DNA of 64,000 nucleotides from CBDBZL01 sp965213545 (GTDB taxonomy: Bacteria; Pseudomonadota; Alphaproteobacteria; Sphingomonadales; Sphingomonadaceae): the NCBI GenBank assembly GCA_965213545.1, contig CBDBZL010000002.1, positions 992,001 to 1,056,000 of the forward strand, given 5' to 3'. Below the pieces are notes generated by a model that searched no databases, was not told where the DNA came from, and saw only the letters and a list, made by a program, of their open reading frames with translations. Below are positions 19,501 through 27,590 of the stretch, piece after piece; the first letter of the stretch is position 1; each line of letters opens with the position of its first letter. A program made the position numbers and the translations under genes.

Positions 19501-20523
19501 GAGCGCGTGCGCATCCTGCTCGGTGCCGAACGCGCCTGCCGCGCTGCGCCCCTCGTTCGCGCCGTACAGGATATAATGCTGCGTAGCGGCGCGTGCGTCG
19601 AAGCCGGCGGCGGTCAGGTCCGGATGGGTGAGCAGGTAGGCTTCGGCCTCGAAACCGATGCTGCGCCCTTCCAAGGCGCCAATCCGCACGAAATGGCGGG
19701 TCGCAGCTAAGGTATCCACCCCGAAGGCCGCGCGCAGGTCATCATAGGAGGCGATGTAGGCGAGCGCGTCGAAAGCATCGTCGGTGCGGCCTTCCCTGGC
19801 GCCGAACAGGATGAAGTGGCGCGTCGCTTCGGCAAGGTCGGTGCCGAAAGCTGCGCGCAGGTCTGCATAGGAAGCCAGATAGGCCGTCGCGTCGAAATCG
19901 ATACTGCGTCCTTCCGCAGCGCCCATCCGCACGAAATGACGGGTCGCGGCCGCGGTATCCAGGCCGAATGCCGCGCGCAGGTCGTCATACGAGGCGATGT
20001 AGCTTAGCGCATCGAAATCGGCCGTGCGCCCTTCTGCCGCGCCATACAGGATGTAGTGCCGGGTCGCCGCCAGCGTATCGGCGCCGAACGCCGCGCGAAG
20101 ATCGGCGTGCGAGGCCAGATAAGCGGTCGCATCGAAGTCGATCGTCCGCCCTTCGGAAGCGCCGATGCTGACGAAGTGGCGGGTCGCCGCCGCGGTATCC
20201 AGCCCATATGCGGCGCGCAGGTCGGAATAGGAGGCGATGTAGCCCAGCGCATCGAACGCATCGTCGCTGCGGCCCTCGCGGGCGCCATGCATGATGTAGT
20301 GCCGGGCGGCCGCCAGCGTGTCAGCACCGAATGCGGCGCGAAGGTCGGTATGCGATGCAAGGTACCCCAGAGCATCGAAGCTGATCGTCCGGCCCTCCGC
20401 AGCGCCGAACTGCGCGTGATGCCGCCGCGCTGCCACGGCGTCGGCCCCCAACGCAGCGCGCAGATCATCATGTGAGGCAATATAGGCGAGCGCCCGCGCG
20501 TCGTCCCACGTCGAACTGTCCAT
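16516..20523 (-). CDS. Large RTX (hemolysin-type calcium-binding) secreted protein with N-terminal repeat array
   Basis: 1335 residues, no N-terminal signal peptide. Residues about 10-328 hold eight tandem 40-41-residue units with core AYIASYDDLRAAFG and tail ATRHFxxxGAxEGR. Residues about 337-436 look like a bacterial pre-peptidase C-terminal (PPC) beta domain (STGDQDWFAIDLASG). Three large modules of about 288 residues follow (about 437-725, 726-1012, 1013-1320), each starting with calcium-binding nonapeptides (GGDDTLNGRAGND, GGLGDDVLYGNN) and ending in HLRLVQQGGDTLLQLDRDGS. The C-terminal YIDTFTP and RTX content point to type I secretion, but no ABC exporter genes are in the window. Probably a surface or matrix protein of the polysaccharide layer. 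Confidence 0.85.
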   Translation of the reverse strand: MDSSTWDDARALAYIASHDDLRAALGADAVAARRHHAQFGAAEGRTISFDALGYLASHTDLRAAFGADTLAAARHYIMHGAREGRSDDAFDALGYIASYSDLRAAYGLDTAAATRHFVSIGASEGRTIDFDATAYLASHADLRAAFGADTLAATRHYILYGAAEGRTADFDALSYIASYDDLRAAFGLDTAAATRHFVRMGAAEGRSIDFDATAYLASYADLRAAFGTDLAEATRHFILFGAREGRTDDAFDALAYIASYDDLRAAFGVDTLAATRHFVRIGALEGRSIGFEAEAYLLTHPDLTAAGFDARAATQHYILYGANEGRSAAGAFGTEQDAHALVLADNVTGAIDSTGDQDWFAIDLASGTGVTFGVTVANAGAVLTIHDATGRVLSRSEASDPRNSFIAPASATYYVTVAATGGATGSYALFARDAFTITGTDSADTLNGSAGADLLQGLGGDDTLNGRAGNDVLEGGRGRDFLNGGLGDDVLYGNNETNFGIDDSFDTLIDDEGGNDRLFGQAGWDTLRVSRFTGPASTVLLDGGSGDDQISVFTGDGRALDTVTIRGGTGNDDISVDQVLSATIDAGDGNDRVSLSAASRQLLVTLGAGADVLMLKSNSFAFALANSFVITDFAPGVDRLDIDQYLGATLQNWDSSSNPFGSGHLRLVQQGGDTLLQLDRDGSVGAGAGFATLLTFDNLAASTLGVQDLGYSPDGSASNIRTLTGTDGTDFLTGTGGRDRMQGLAGDDHLQGLAGDDILEGGAGLDRLNGGLGDDILYGNNEGNIGSDTSNDLLNDVDGGDDQLFGQDGNDAVWVSRYTANQFGRGELEAPASTVLLDGGEGDDNIRFWSSNRFVDTVTIRGGVGNDDILTGSVFKSMIDAGEGNDLVAIEMSGGDQTVTLGAGADRLRLRSEAFASSIGNLTLITDFVSGSDRLEMDDYLSTMLFGWDPSANPFGTGHLRLTQQGADTLIELDRDGTGTGAGFVTLLTFANITAASLTITDIGFGSDGSQAPGETIAGTNGADTLLGTQGADLLQGLGGDDTLNGRAGNDMLEGGQGQDRLDGGLGDDVLYGNNSGNTGIDNSADSLTDRDGGNDQLFGQDGNDTLVISRSSRATGMSGTSSGQPASTLLLDGGAGDDNIFFWSDRFLDTVTVRGGTGNDNIIMNSALATVIDAGAGDDWVTITNVGGGEQITLGEGADVLKLASTTYTIKDGSSTTITDFANGIDRVALGEYLFFKTDNWDEGTNPFASGHLRLVQQGADTLLQIDRDGSAGTESGFATLLAFAEVQASAFTASDLGYAPVPTTAMQAPGGGMDMMMASPAAPELLYIDTFTP
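16640..19220 (-). repeat. Three about 865-bp repeated RTX modules
   Basis: The nonapeptide blocks recur near 19140, 18270 and 17405, a period of about 865-870 bp. Each module contains the same ordered elements: calcium nonapeptides, GGNDxLFGQ, STVLLDGG, DTVTIRGGTGNDxI, TxDAGxGND, TLGAGADxL, ITDFxxGxDRL and the HLRLxQQGxDTL strand pair. Confidence 0.8.
19540..20496 (-). repeat. Eight tandem about 120-123-bp coding repeats
   Basis: In-gene array encoding residues about 10-328 of the RTX protein. Each unit encodes (Y/A)xASxxDLRAAFG then 6-8 residues, ATRHF/Y, an aliphatic-Gly turn and EGR. Units 3, 5 and 7 (Leu/Val-Asp-Thr variants with HFV) alternate with units 4 and 6 (HYI/HFI variants), so the array looks like duplication of a two-unit block. 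Confidence 0.85.
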
Positions 20524-20842
20524 CGCAATCCCCCCAAACCGGATCCCGGTCGCCGAATGACCCCTAGCGGCTCATCATGATTTAATCGCATCGGCAGTCG
20601 CGCGATAGTCATTAAGAGCGCTTCAACTTAACGTTTTGTTGGTTTGGTGCCGGAACGAGACAGGCGGCCGCGCCAACACTGGCCAGGAGGCCACCACGAG
20701 GAACGATCGCATGTGCGGCGCTCGTTCATCACCGGCCGCCTGGATACAGGCGGTCCAGTCAGGCCAGCCGCCTGCGTTGCAAATGGCCCTGACATGAGCG
20801 ACAAGCGCGCGGCACCGGCGCTGCGCAATGCAAGAAGGTCGA
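20524..20842. other. 319-bp divergent intergenic region
   Basis: Separates the RTX gene start (minus) from the GT2 gene start (plus), so it must hold both promoters. The RTX-proximal part is relatively AT-rich (20575-20645, with TTAAGAG and TTAACGTTTTG). No supported gene or clear promoter hexamers were found; small open frames here lack coding character. Confidence 0.5.
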
Positions 20843-21862
20843 ATGGCTCGCGAGTTCGTCATCTATCTTCCGGTGCGCAACGGATCGCGCCATGTCGACA
20901 TCGCCGTCGCCAGCGTCATCGCCCAGGCCCACGGCGCGTGGCGGCTGGTGGTCCTGGAAAACGCCAGCACCGACGACACGCCCGCCCGGCTGGCGCGCTA
21001 TGACGATCCGCGCATCACCGTCCTACCTGCCGACCGGCCGCTTTCGATCCATGCCAATTGGCACCGCGCGCACGAACTAATGGCGAGCGAGCCCGAGGAC
21101 CGGCTGGTCACCTTGCTTGGCCATGACGATGTCTATCATCCAAAATTTCTGGCCGATATCGCCGAGCTTGCGAGCGAGCACCCGGAGGCCTCGTGCTATC
21201 AGACCTTGTTCGACCTGATCGATGAGAACGATGGTCGGATGCGCCCGTGCCGCCCGGTGCCCGATCGCGAGAGCTGGACCGCGCTGCTCGACGATCTGCT
21301 CTGGTCGCAGCGCGATTCCTTCGGCACCGGCTATGTGTTTCGTGCGGGCGACTACCGGCGCGTGGGGGGCATTCCCAACCTGCCGATGCTGCTGTTCTCC
21401 GACTGGCTGGTGTTCACGCGGCTGACCCGGCTTTCATACAAGGCATCGACGCTTTCGAACCGGTTTTCCTATAGGCGCCACATCGGCAGCACTTCCGGAG
21501 CGCCGAGCAGGGAGAAGTATGCCGCGCATCTTGCAGGCATGGCGCAATTCGTGCGCATCGTTCAGGGCGAGTTCGCGCCGTTCGCCCAGACCGATGCCGG
21601 GCGCGCCGGGCTGGCCGCCTTTCTGGCGCGCGAGTTGTCGCTGCTGAACGTGCCGGTCATTCGCGCAGATTTCTCGCGCAAGGACCGGGGCAAGCTGGAC
21701 GCGCTGCTGGCGCTTTACGAGCAGGTGGCGGGCGGAGTGCCGGCCAGCACGCTGGTCGGGCAGCCCTATCGTCCGGCCAGGCTATTCATGGCGTTGCGCC
21801 GGTTCAACGCCGCGCAAGCCTATCTGCGCCAGCGCTTGCGGAGCCGGTTTCGCCGCCGGTAA
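20843..21862 (+). CDS. Glycosyltransferase, GT2 family (first of a tandem pair)
   Basis: 339-residue GT-A enzyme starting MAREFVIYLPVRNG, with the nucleotide-binding motif VVLENASTDDTPARL and a DxD-like GHDDVYHPKFLADI. C-terminal half is helical and basic (LRQRLRSRFRRR). AGAAGG lies 5 nt before ATG 20843, which is preferred over the in-frame ATG at 20828. Strongly similar in layout to the next gene (GHDD motif, LIRPCRP/RMRPCRP, GTGxxFRAGDY, VGGIP), so the two are paralogues from tandem duplication. Predicted to act on the lipid-linked repeat unit. Confidence 0.84.
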   Translation: MAREFVIYLPVRNGSRHVDIAVASVIAQAHGAWRLVVLENASTDDTPARLARYDDPRITVLPADRPLSIHANWHRAHELMASEPEDRLVTLLGHDDVYHPKFLADIAELASEHPEASCYQTLFDLIDENDGRMRPCRPVPDRESWTALLDDLLWSQRDSFGTGYVFRAGDYRRVGGIPNLPMLLFSDWLVFTRLTRLSYKASTLSNRFSYRRHIGSTSGAPSREKYAAHLAGMAQFVRIVQGEFAPFAQTDAGRAGLAAFLARELSLLNVPVIRADFSRKDRGKLDALLALYEQVAGGVPASTLVGQPYRPARLFMALRRFNAAQAYLRQRLRSRFRRR

Positions 21863-21879
21863 GGCGCGCGAGCCTGCCG

Positions 21880-22875
21880 ATGGCCGATCCCTTCCTCATC
21901 ATTCTGCCGGTGCGCAACGGGGGTGCCTATGTGCGCCAGGCCATCGCCAGCATCCTTGGACAGAGCGATCCCGATCTACGCCTTGTGGTGCTGGAGAACG
22001 CCAGCGAGGACGACACCGCCGCCATTGCCGCCTCCTTTGACGATGCGCGGCTTGAAATCCGCCCGGCGCCGACACCAATGACGATCGAGGACAATTGGGG
22101 ACGCGCCAAGCACGTGCTGACCGCCGTCGATGGGGAGACGCTGGTCACCTTCCTGGGTCATGACGACTATCTTTATCCCCGCTTCGTCGAACGGATGCGC
22201 GAACTTGCAGGATCGAACCCGTCGGCCACCTTGTTCCAGTGCCATTTCGACCTGATCGATGCCCAGGGCGGGCTAATTCGCCCGTGCCGCCCCATCGCCG
22301 AGCGCGAGACCTGGCAGGACCTAGCGGCAATGATCGCCTGGGGCCTGCGCGATGCCTATGGCACCGGCTTTGCCTTCCGCGCGGGCGATTACCTGAAGGT
22401 GGGCGGCATCCCGCCACTGCCGGGTATTCTCTACGCCGACCACCTATTGTTCCTGCGGCTTGCGCGGCTGGGATACAAGCTGTGCAATCCGGAAGCGGGG
22501 TGCGCTTATCGCCTGCATGATGCCAGCATGTCCAACACCGTCAGCATCCCCCGGCTCAACCAGCGACTTGCCGCCTTTGCCAACTTTCTCGAAGCGCTGG
22601 ACACTGATTTCCCCAATTTCATGGGTGATGATCGCGGCCGCAATGCCATGCTTACTCTGCTATCGCGCGAGATGTTCGTGTTCGGAGCGCCCGGGGTTCG
22701 CGGCAACCTGGATGTGGCCGGCCGTCGTAGGCTTGGGGAGATCGCCAAGCGCATCGAGGAACTGGGCGGCTCGCCTGATCCCCGGCATTGGGCCTACGGC
22801 GCCTCGCGAGGCGCACGCACGCTGGGGCGGGCGCGGCAGGCGTGGGCCTACGCCCGCGCGCGTTCCAGGCTTTGA
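21880..22875 (+). CDS. Glycosyltransferase, GT2 family (second of a tandem pair)
   Basis: 331 residues: LIILPVRNGGAYVRQAI start, VVLENASEDDTAAIA donor motif, TFLGHDDYLYPRF acidic motif, then YGTGFAFRAGDYLKVGGIPPLPG shared with the preceding paralogue. Begins 17 bp after it. Predicted NDP-sugar-dependent transferase of exopolysaccharide assembly; donor and acceptor unknown. Confidence 0.85.
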   Translation: MADPFLIILPVRNGGAYVRQAIASILGQSDPDLRLVVLENASEDDTAAIAASFDDARLEIRPAPTPMTIEDNWGRAKHVLTAVDGETLVTFLGHDDYLYPRFVERMRELAGSNPSATLFQCHFDLIDAQGGLIRPCRPIAERETWQDLAAMIAWGLRDAYGTGFAFRAGDYLKVGGIPPLPGILYADHLLFLRLARLGYKLCNPEAGCAYRLHDASMSNTVSIPRLNQRLAAFANFLEALDTDFPNFMGDDRGRNAMLTLLSREMFVFGAPGVRGNLDVAGRRRLGEIAKRIEELGGSPDPRHWAYGASRGARTLGRARQAWAYARARSRL

Positions 22876-22882
22876 TCCTTCG

Positions 22883-23854
22883 GTGAGGCTTGCATCTGTT
22901 CTGCCCGAACCGCTGCGCACCGGGTTGCGGCGGTTGCGGCAACACCTGCTCGCCCCGGTTCGCGGCGGCATGCGCAATGCGCGCACCGACTTCGCGCTCG
23001 GTGTGCCGTTCGGATTTGCGATGCAACCCGCAACTCGCCGCATCGCCGTCATCTGCCACATGTTCCACGAGGACCTGGCGCCCGAGTTCTGCCTAGCCCT
23101 GTCCAACCTACCGCAACCGGCCGACTTGTTCATATCGACCGATAGCGAGCACAAGATCCCCGCGATCAGGCAGACCTTTGCCCATTGGGGACCCGGTCAC
23201 GTCGAGGTCGATGCCTTTCCCAACCGCGGCCGCGACATCGCCCCCAAACTGGCCGCTTTTCGCAACGTCTATGATGGCTACGATCTGATCCTGTTCGTCC
23301 ACAGCAAGAAAAGCCTCACCTCGGACCTTGGCGACCATTGGCGGCGCGTGCTGCTCGACAGTCTCGCCGGCTCGCGCGAGGTGGTCGCCAGCATCCTGAC
23401 GCTGTTCGACCTCACCCCCGACCTGGGATTTGTCGTGCCGCAGCATTTCGCGCCGGTAAGGGGGCTGTTGCATTGGGATGGCAACTACTCTGAAGCGCAG
23501 CGTCTTGCCCGCCGGATGCAAATGCCGCTCGCCCGGCATCGGGTGGTGGACTTTCCCTCGGGCTCGATGTTCTGGGCACGGCCGCTTGCGATGCGTCCAT
23601 TGACCGCGCTGAACCTCGATTTTGCGGACTTTCCGCCTGAGACCAACCAGCTACGCGGCACGCTGCAACATGCGATCGAGCGGATGTTCCTGCTGGTATG
23701 CGAGCAGGCGGGCTATCGCTGGGCCAAGGTGGCCGGGCCGCTCGCCGGCGACCCTTTCGCAACGCGCATGCCGATCAAGGTTCCGGGCGACATCGCAGGG
23801 TTCCTGGCGCGCCATCGGTTCGACCTGCTGCCCGGACGCGGGACAAGCGGGTGA
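22883..23854 (+). CDS. Rhamnan synthesis F (RgpF)-family glycosyltransferase-like protein
   Basis: About 323 residues. The RgpF (PF05045) pattern is clear: RIAVICHMFHEDLAPEF, then LFISTDSEHK, DAFPNRGRDIAPKL, LILFVHSKKS and LGFVVPQHF with FPSGSMFWARPLA. Family members take part in building rhamnose-rich or other deoxysugar polymers. The start is uncertain: GTG 22883, 7 bp after the previous stop, keeps the Arg-rich N-terminus, while ATG 22970 also precedes the domain. The next gene starts at GTG 23851 inside the GTGA overlap, implying translational coupling. Confidence 0.78.
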   Translation: MRLASVLPEPLRTGLRRLRQHLLAPVRGGMRNARTDFALGVPFGFAMQPATRRIAVICHMFHEDLAPEFCLALSNLPQPADLFISTDSEHKIPAIRQTFAHWGPGHVEVDAFPNRGRDIAPKLAAFRNVYDGYDLILFVHSKKSLTSDLGDHWRRVLLDSLAGSREVVASILTLFDLTPDLGFVVPQHFAPVRGLLHWDGNYSEAQRLARRMQMPLARHRVVDFPSGSMFWARPLAMRPLTALNLDFADFPPETNQLRGTLQHAIERMFLLVCEQAGYRWAKVAGPLAGDPFATRMPIKVPGDIAGFLARHRFDLLPGRGTSG

Positions 23855-24792
23855 CCCGGCGTTTCATCGGCTCGTTCGACATGCGCGCGCTGGAGACAAA
23901 CTGGCGCTTCGAGCCGAGCCCCATCGCAGCACGTGTGCGGGTGAAGCGTGCGCAAAGCTGGCTGACCGGGCGCGGCGCGCCGCCTGCGTTCAAGGTGATT
24001 GCAACACCCTTTCCCGCCGCACGCTGGAACGTCCTGTTCCTGTTCTCCGCAACGGGCGAGCTGGACTTGGAGCAGCGCGAGATGCTCGCGCGCTTCGGAC
24101 GGTTCGCGGCGCCCCTGCTGGTGGTGCTGGCCGCGCCTCGACCCGGCACGCAGGCTGAGCGCGATGCCGCTGGAACGGCGGACGCGCTGATCCTCAAAGG
24201 CAAGGAGGGCTTTGATTTTTCCGCCTATCACATCGCCCTGCAGACGTTGGCCGAACATTCTTCGGGCACCGTTGCCTATGTGCAGAATGATTCTGTCTTC
24301 GGACCGCTCGAAGACATCCAGACCATGGTTCGCCGCGCGCCGTGGGACCTGACGGGGTTTATCGGCATGCGGGCGGTGGAAAACCATGTCTCGTCCTTTG
24401 CCTTCATCCTGCGTGGCGTAACGGCGCAACGACTGGCGGCGCTGCGAGAAGTGCTCTCGCCCGAATGGAGCTGTGACCGGTTCGAGGACGTCATCCTGCT
24501 GCAGGAGACCCGTCTGGCACGCATCGCCGCGCGCAGCATGAGCGTGGGTGCATACTGGTATGCCCGCACACAACCGCACGACAAACCGCTGCTTTCCGCT
24601 ATCGCCAGGCGGGTTACCGGAACCCCGCCGCTAATCGACGTGTCGGGCGATCCGCTGATCGCCCAACCCCTGGCCCTGCTCGAAGCGGGCTTCCCTTTCC
24701 TCAAGCGTTCGCTGTTCAACAAGTTTGCCGGACTGCACGATCCCGCCCTGTTGCGCGCCGCGCTCGGCGATCGGGGGTGGCCGCAGGGCTGA
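23851..24792 (+). CDS. RgpF-like glycosyltransferase (partner of the preceding gene)
   Basis: 313 residues from GTG 23851, overlapping the previous stop by 4 bp (GTGA). It shares the fold pattern of the upstream protein: NVLFLFSATGELD, LKGKEGFDFSAYHIALQTL (counterpart of NRGRDIAP), then VAYVQNDSVFGPLED, FIGMRAVENHVSSFAF and a helical C-terminus. Best described as a divergent RgpF/GT-A-like protein; the reaction is not known. Last gene of a four-gene glycosyltransferase run. Confidence 0.68.
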   Translation: MTRRFIGSFDMRALETNWRFEPSPIAARVRVKRAQSWLTGRGAPPAFKVIATPFPAARWNVLFLFSATGELDLEQREMLARFGRFAAPLLVVLAAPRPGTQAERDAAGTADALILKGKEGFDFSAYHIALQTLAEHSSGTVAYVQNDSVFGPLEDIQTMVRRAPWDLTGFIGMRAVENHVSSFAFILRGVTAQRLAALREVLSPEWSCDRFEDVILLQETRLARIAARSMSVGAYWYARTQPHDKPLLSAIARRVTGTPPLIDVSGDPLIAQPLALLEAGFPFLKRSLFNKFAGLHDPALLRAALGDRGWPQG

Positions 24793-24838
24793 AGGTTCGC
24801 AGGGCAGCTATGCATCGCCGCCTCGTGTTTGTAGAACC

Positions 24839-25750
24839 ATGAGCATGACGCCCGAACCCACCACCCTCGATCCGATGACCGGCAGGCGCGCGGACTATGC
24901 CTTCACCGCCACGGACAACCGGGGCTTGCCCGGAGAATTCGCCTATTACCGGGCGGACGACCACATATTTCTAGCAAATATTCCCGATGACCTGGATCGC
25001 CACTACGAGGGGGGATACCAGGACATACCCCAAAACGAAGAGGAGCTCGCGGCGCTTGCCAAGGGCGATGCCTACCGGCTCGACCTGCTGCGGGACCTGG
25101 TCCCCGAGGGGCGATATCTCGAGATTGGACCGTGGATCGGGTTGGTCGCCTACACCGCCTACCGGAGGGGATACGAGGTGAGCGTTCTGGAACGCGACCC
25201 GCGGTGCTGCGAATTGCTGTCGCGGGTGAGCAAGGGCAAAATCAACGCCAACCAGACGCGTGACCCGGCAAGCACGCTCGATGCCATGGGCGACACCTAT
25301 GACGTCATCGGCCTGTGGCACTCGATCGAACATCTGCCCCGGCCCTGGGAAGTGGTCGAGGCGGCGGCCCGCGCGCTGCGTCCGGGCGGGGTGCTGCTGA
25401 TCGCCGCTCCCAACCCCGAAAGCGCTCAGCTCAAGGTGCTCGGGAAGCACTGGCTGCATCTGGATGCGCCAAGGCATATCCACCTGGTGCCGCTGCGGGC
25501 GTATGAAGAGATCGGCCAGCGCAACGGGTTGCACACGATATTGCGCACCACCGACGACGAGCTCGGACGCATCATCGATGACGACGGCTGGAAATACGAG
25601 ATCAACCGTTGGCTCAACCCCCTTCCCGTTCTGCGCAAGCTCCGGCGTTTCCCGCTGCATCGGCTGGCCGCGGGACTGCTGCGGCGTAGGTCGCGGCTGG
25701 ATGGCGCCGCCTTCACGCTGATCATGCAGCGGCCGGCTTCACCGCGCTGA
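24839..25750 (+). CDS. Class I SAM-dependent methyltransferase
   Basis: 303 residues. SAM-binding motif I is YLEIGPWIGLVAYTAYRRG, followed by VSVLERDP (acidic end of strand 2), DVIGLWHSIEHLPRPWEVV (motif of Methyltransf_11/23 enzymes) and LRPGGVLLIAAPN. Located among polysaccharide genes, it probably methylates a sugar or a polysaccharide end. The last 12 bp overlap the convergent gene at 25739. Confidence 0.82.
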   Translation: MSMTPEPTTLDPMTGRRADYAFTATDNRGLPGEFAYYRADDHIFLANIPDDLDRHYEGGYQDIPQNEEELAALAKGDAYRLDLLRDLVPEGRYLEIGPWIGLVAYTAYRRGYEVSVLERDPRCCELLSRVSKGKINANQTRDPASTLDAMGDTYDVIGLWHSIEHLPRPWEVVEAAARALRPGGVLLIAAPNPESAQLKVLGKHWLHLDAPRHIHLVPLRAYEEIGQRNGLHTILRTTDDELGRIIDDDGWKYEINRWLNPLPVLRKLRRFPLHRLAAGLLRRRSRLDGAAFTLIMQRPASPR

Positions 25751-26557
25751 AGGTGCACGCCAGGCGAGCGAGGACAGCTGCTTGCGCGTCGCCTCGTCAC
25801 CATCGCGATAACGGCGTGTCTGGTTGTCGCCGACCAGCAGGTTGGCCTGCTCTCCTTGCCAGAACGTGCCGCTCCGGTGCCACCGATCGGCCGGGTAGTG
25901 CGAGCCGTCGCGACCAACCACGCCCAGCGGCAGCCCACGACGGCGCAGAGTTGCGCTAAGGCCCCGCCGCCCGCTTTCAAACAGCCACGCGTCTCCCTTG
26001 CTTGCAGGAGGCGCGAGCGCGGGAGCAAACAGGTCGGCAGGCTCGATCAGCAGTGCGTTGGTGCGCAGATGGGGGTTGGGAAAGGGCGGAAAATCAATGC
26101 AGCGTCGCATGTATCGCATCCACGTTCGGACGTAGCCTGTCCCCCTGCCATGCGCCAATCCAAGCTCATCCGAGGAAAGGCTCTCCCACGATCCGGTCGC
26201 CGATACCGCGCCTCCACCCTGCCGGTTGCGGGCATGAAACAGCTTGGCGAGCCAGCTTTCACCCAGGATGACGCTGCTGCTGTTGAGCAGGCAGAGGACG
26301 CGGGCTGTCGATCGCGCCGCCATGTGGAGATAGGTGCCGATGTCGAGCCCGCCATCGGGCACCTCGACGACCCTAGCATCGACCTGCGCGCAGCGACGCA
26401 CAAGCGCGTCAAGCCCATCGCCGGCGCCATGACCCTTCGCCGCCACAGTCAGGCGATGCGGCGTGCCTGCGGGATATTTCTCGTAGGACCGGAAGAAGCG
26501 CGCGACCGGCTCGGGTCCGTAGCCCGCGTAGGCGATGTAAACGACTTCCAGGTCCAC
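25739..26557 (-). CDS. Putative glycosyltransferase of the polysaccharide locus (unclassified)
   Basis: 272 residues starting at GTG 26557, which has GGGGGAGG 8 nt upstream (better than GTG 26587). It begins DLEVVYIAYAGYGPEPVARF, has LTVAAKGHG, and VCLLNSSSVILGESWLAKLF in place of a DxD core, followed by GGGAVSATGSWESL and HLRTNALLIE. This order resembles GT-A-like proteins in surface-polysaccharide clusters, but no family can be named. It ends inside the convergent methyltransferase gene. Confidence 0.5.
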   Translation of the reverse strand: MDLEVVYIAYAGYGPEPVARFFRSYEKYPAGTPHRLTVAAKGHGAGDGLDALVRRCAQVDARVVEVPDGGLDIGTYLHMAARSTARVLCLLNSSSVILGESWLAKLFHARNRQGGGAVSATGSWESLSSDELGLAHGRGTGYVRTWMRYMRRCIDFPPFPNPHLRTNALLIEPADLFAPALAPPASKGDAWLFESGRRGLSATLRRRGLPLGVVGRDGSHYPADRWHRSGTFWQGEQANLLVGDNQTRRYRDGDEATRKQLSSLAWRAPSAR

Positions 26558-26688
26558 TCCGGTCGCCTCCCCCCGATCCGCGGCCACGCGCTATCGTCGC
26601 GCCCGCCCCCGCCTCAGGCCATTGAGCCCAAGGGCTACGATTCGCGGACGGCCAGAAGGCATGCCGCCGGTCCGTTGACGTGGTCGGG

Positions 26689-27441
26689 CTATTCGAAGGC
26701 GGTCTCCACGCGGAAGCCGTGCTTTTCGAACAGCGCGATCGTCTCGCCCTTCTCGATCCAGACCGAATGCGAACTGCTTCCGCCGCAGAAGCTGCTGCTG
26801 CTCTGCCCACCGCTATAGCTGCGTTCGTGATAGCGCAGGCTGTCTCCGTCGGACCGGCGCGTCTCGACTTTCCCGGTGAAGGGCGCGCGCCGTGGATCGC
26901 CGCCGGGCATGGCCTGCTCGTCGAAGAAATGGCTCCAGATGAACACCCGGTCGCTGATCCGCAGGATATGGCCCAGCGTCAGCAGCGGGTCCTTCAGGTG
27001 GTAGAGCACGCCTTGCGCAAGGACCAGATCGAAGCGGCCCTGTTCCTCCGCCAGCACGGTATCGAAATCGGCAAGGACGAAGCGGGCCGACGCGATCCCC
27101 AGAAGATGCTGGGTGACCAGGCATTTCAGAAAGGCCCCGGTATTCGCCTCGACCGCAACGATTTCGCGAGCCCCGGCGCGATCGAGCATGGTGGTATGGC
27201 CGGCCCCCAGCGGGCCGAGCTCCAGGACCCGCCATCCCGGAACACCGCCGAGCCTTCCCAGACCCCACGCGATCCGCTCGTCGTCGAAGAGTTCGGCCGT
27301 GCCGCTCTCGACGCCTTCGATCGGCAGCCGCGAAGCCCAGTCGCCGCGGAAGATATCGACGATCTTCTGCGGCGAAGACCCGCCGCTGACATAATGCGCG
27401 TTGGCTTTCCACTTGGGCTCCGTAAGCCGCCTCAGCCACAA
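26689..27441 (-). CDS. Class I SAM-dependent methyltransferase (DUF1698/CmoB-like fold)
   Basis: 250 residues. SAM motifs: WRVLELGPLGAGHTTML, EIVAVEANTGAFLKCL, ADFDTVL and FDLVLAQGVLYHLKDPLLTL, the last typical of CmoB-like methyltransferases. A Ser/Gly/Cys-rich stretch (QSSSSFCGGSSSHS) lies near the C-terminus. The start is unclear: the assigned TTG at 27441 has no good ribosome-binding site, no ATG or GTG lies between it and the upstream stop, and AGGGAGA precedes an ATA codon at about 27468. Likely decorates a sugar of the exopolysaccharide. Confidence 0.72.
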   Translation of the reverse strand: MWLRRLTEPKWKANAHYVSGGSSPQKIVDIFRGDWASRLPIEGVESGTAELFDDERIAWGLGRLGGVPGWRVLELGPLGAGHTTMLDRAGAREIVAVEANTGAFLKCLVTQHLLGIASARFVLADFDTVLAEEQGRFDLVLAQGVLYHLKDPLLTLGHILRISDRVFIWSHFFDEQAMPGGDPRRAPFTGKVETRRSDGDSLRYHERSYSGGQSSSSFCGGSSSHSVWIEKGETIALFEKHGFRVETAFE

Positions 27442-27590
27442 GCGCAGGTCGCCTAATTTGCCGATTATCTGTCTCCCTGTCCGACACTATCCTAATAGCG
27501 CCATTTGCAACCTGCACCACTGCTGGCGAAAGCGGAAAGGATTAGCTTTGATGCGGTTGGCGGTTCCTACCCGACGACATCACACGACCC

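Noticed and set aside
19540..20496. Regular repeats as a possible CRISPR array or minisatellite
   Set aside because: The repeats are in-frame coding units with no spacers, and encode a regular protein motif.
27442..27590. Longer N-terminus for the methyltransferase from an ATA codon
   Set aside because: ATA initiation is rare and unsupported; kept as an uncertainty in the gene entry.
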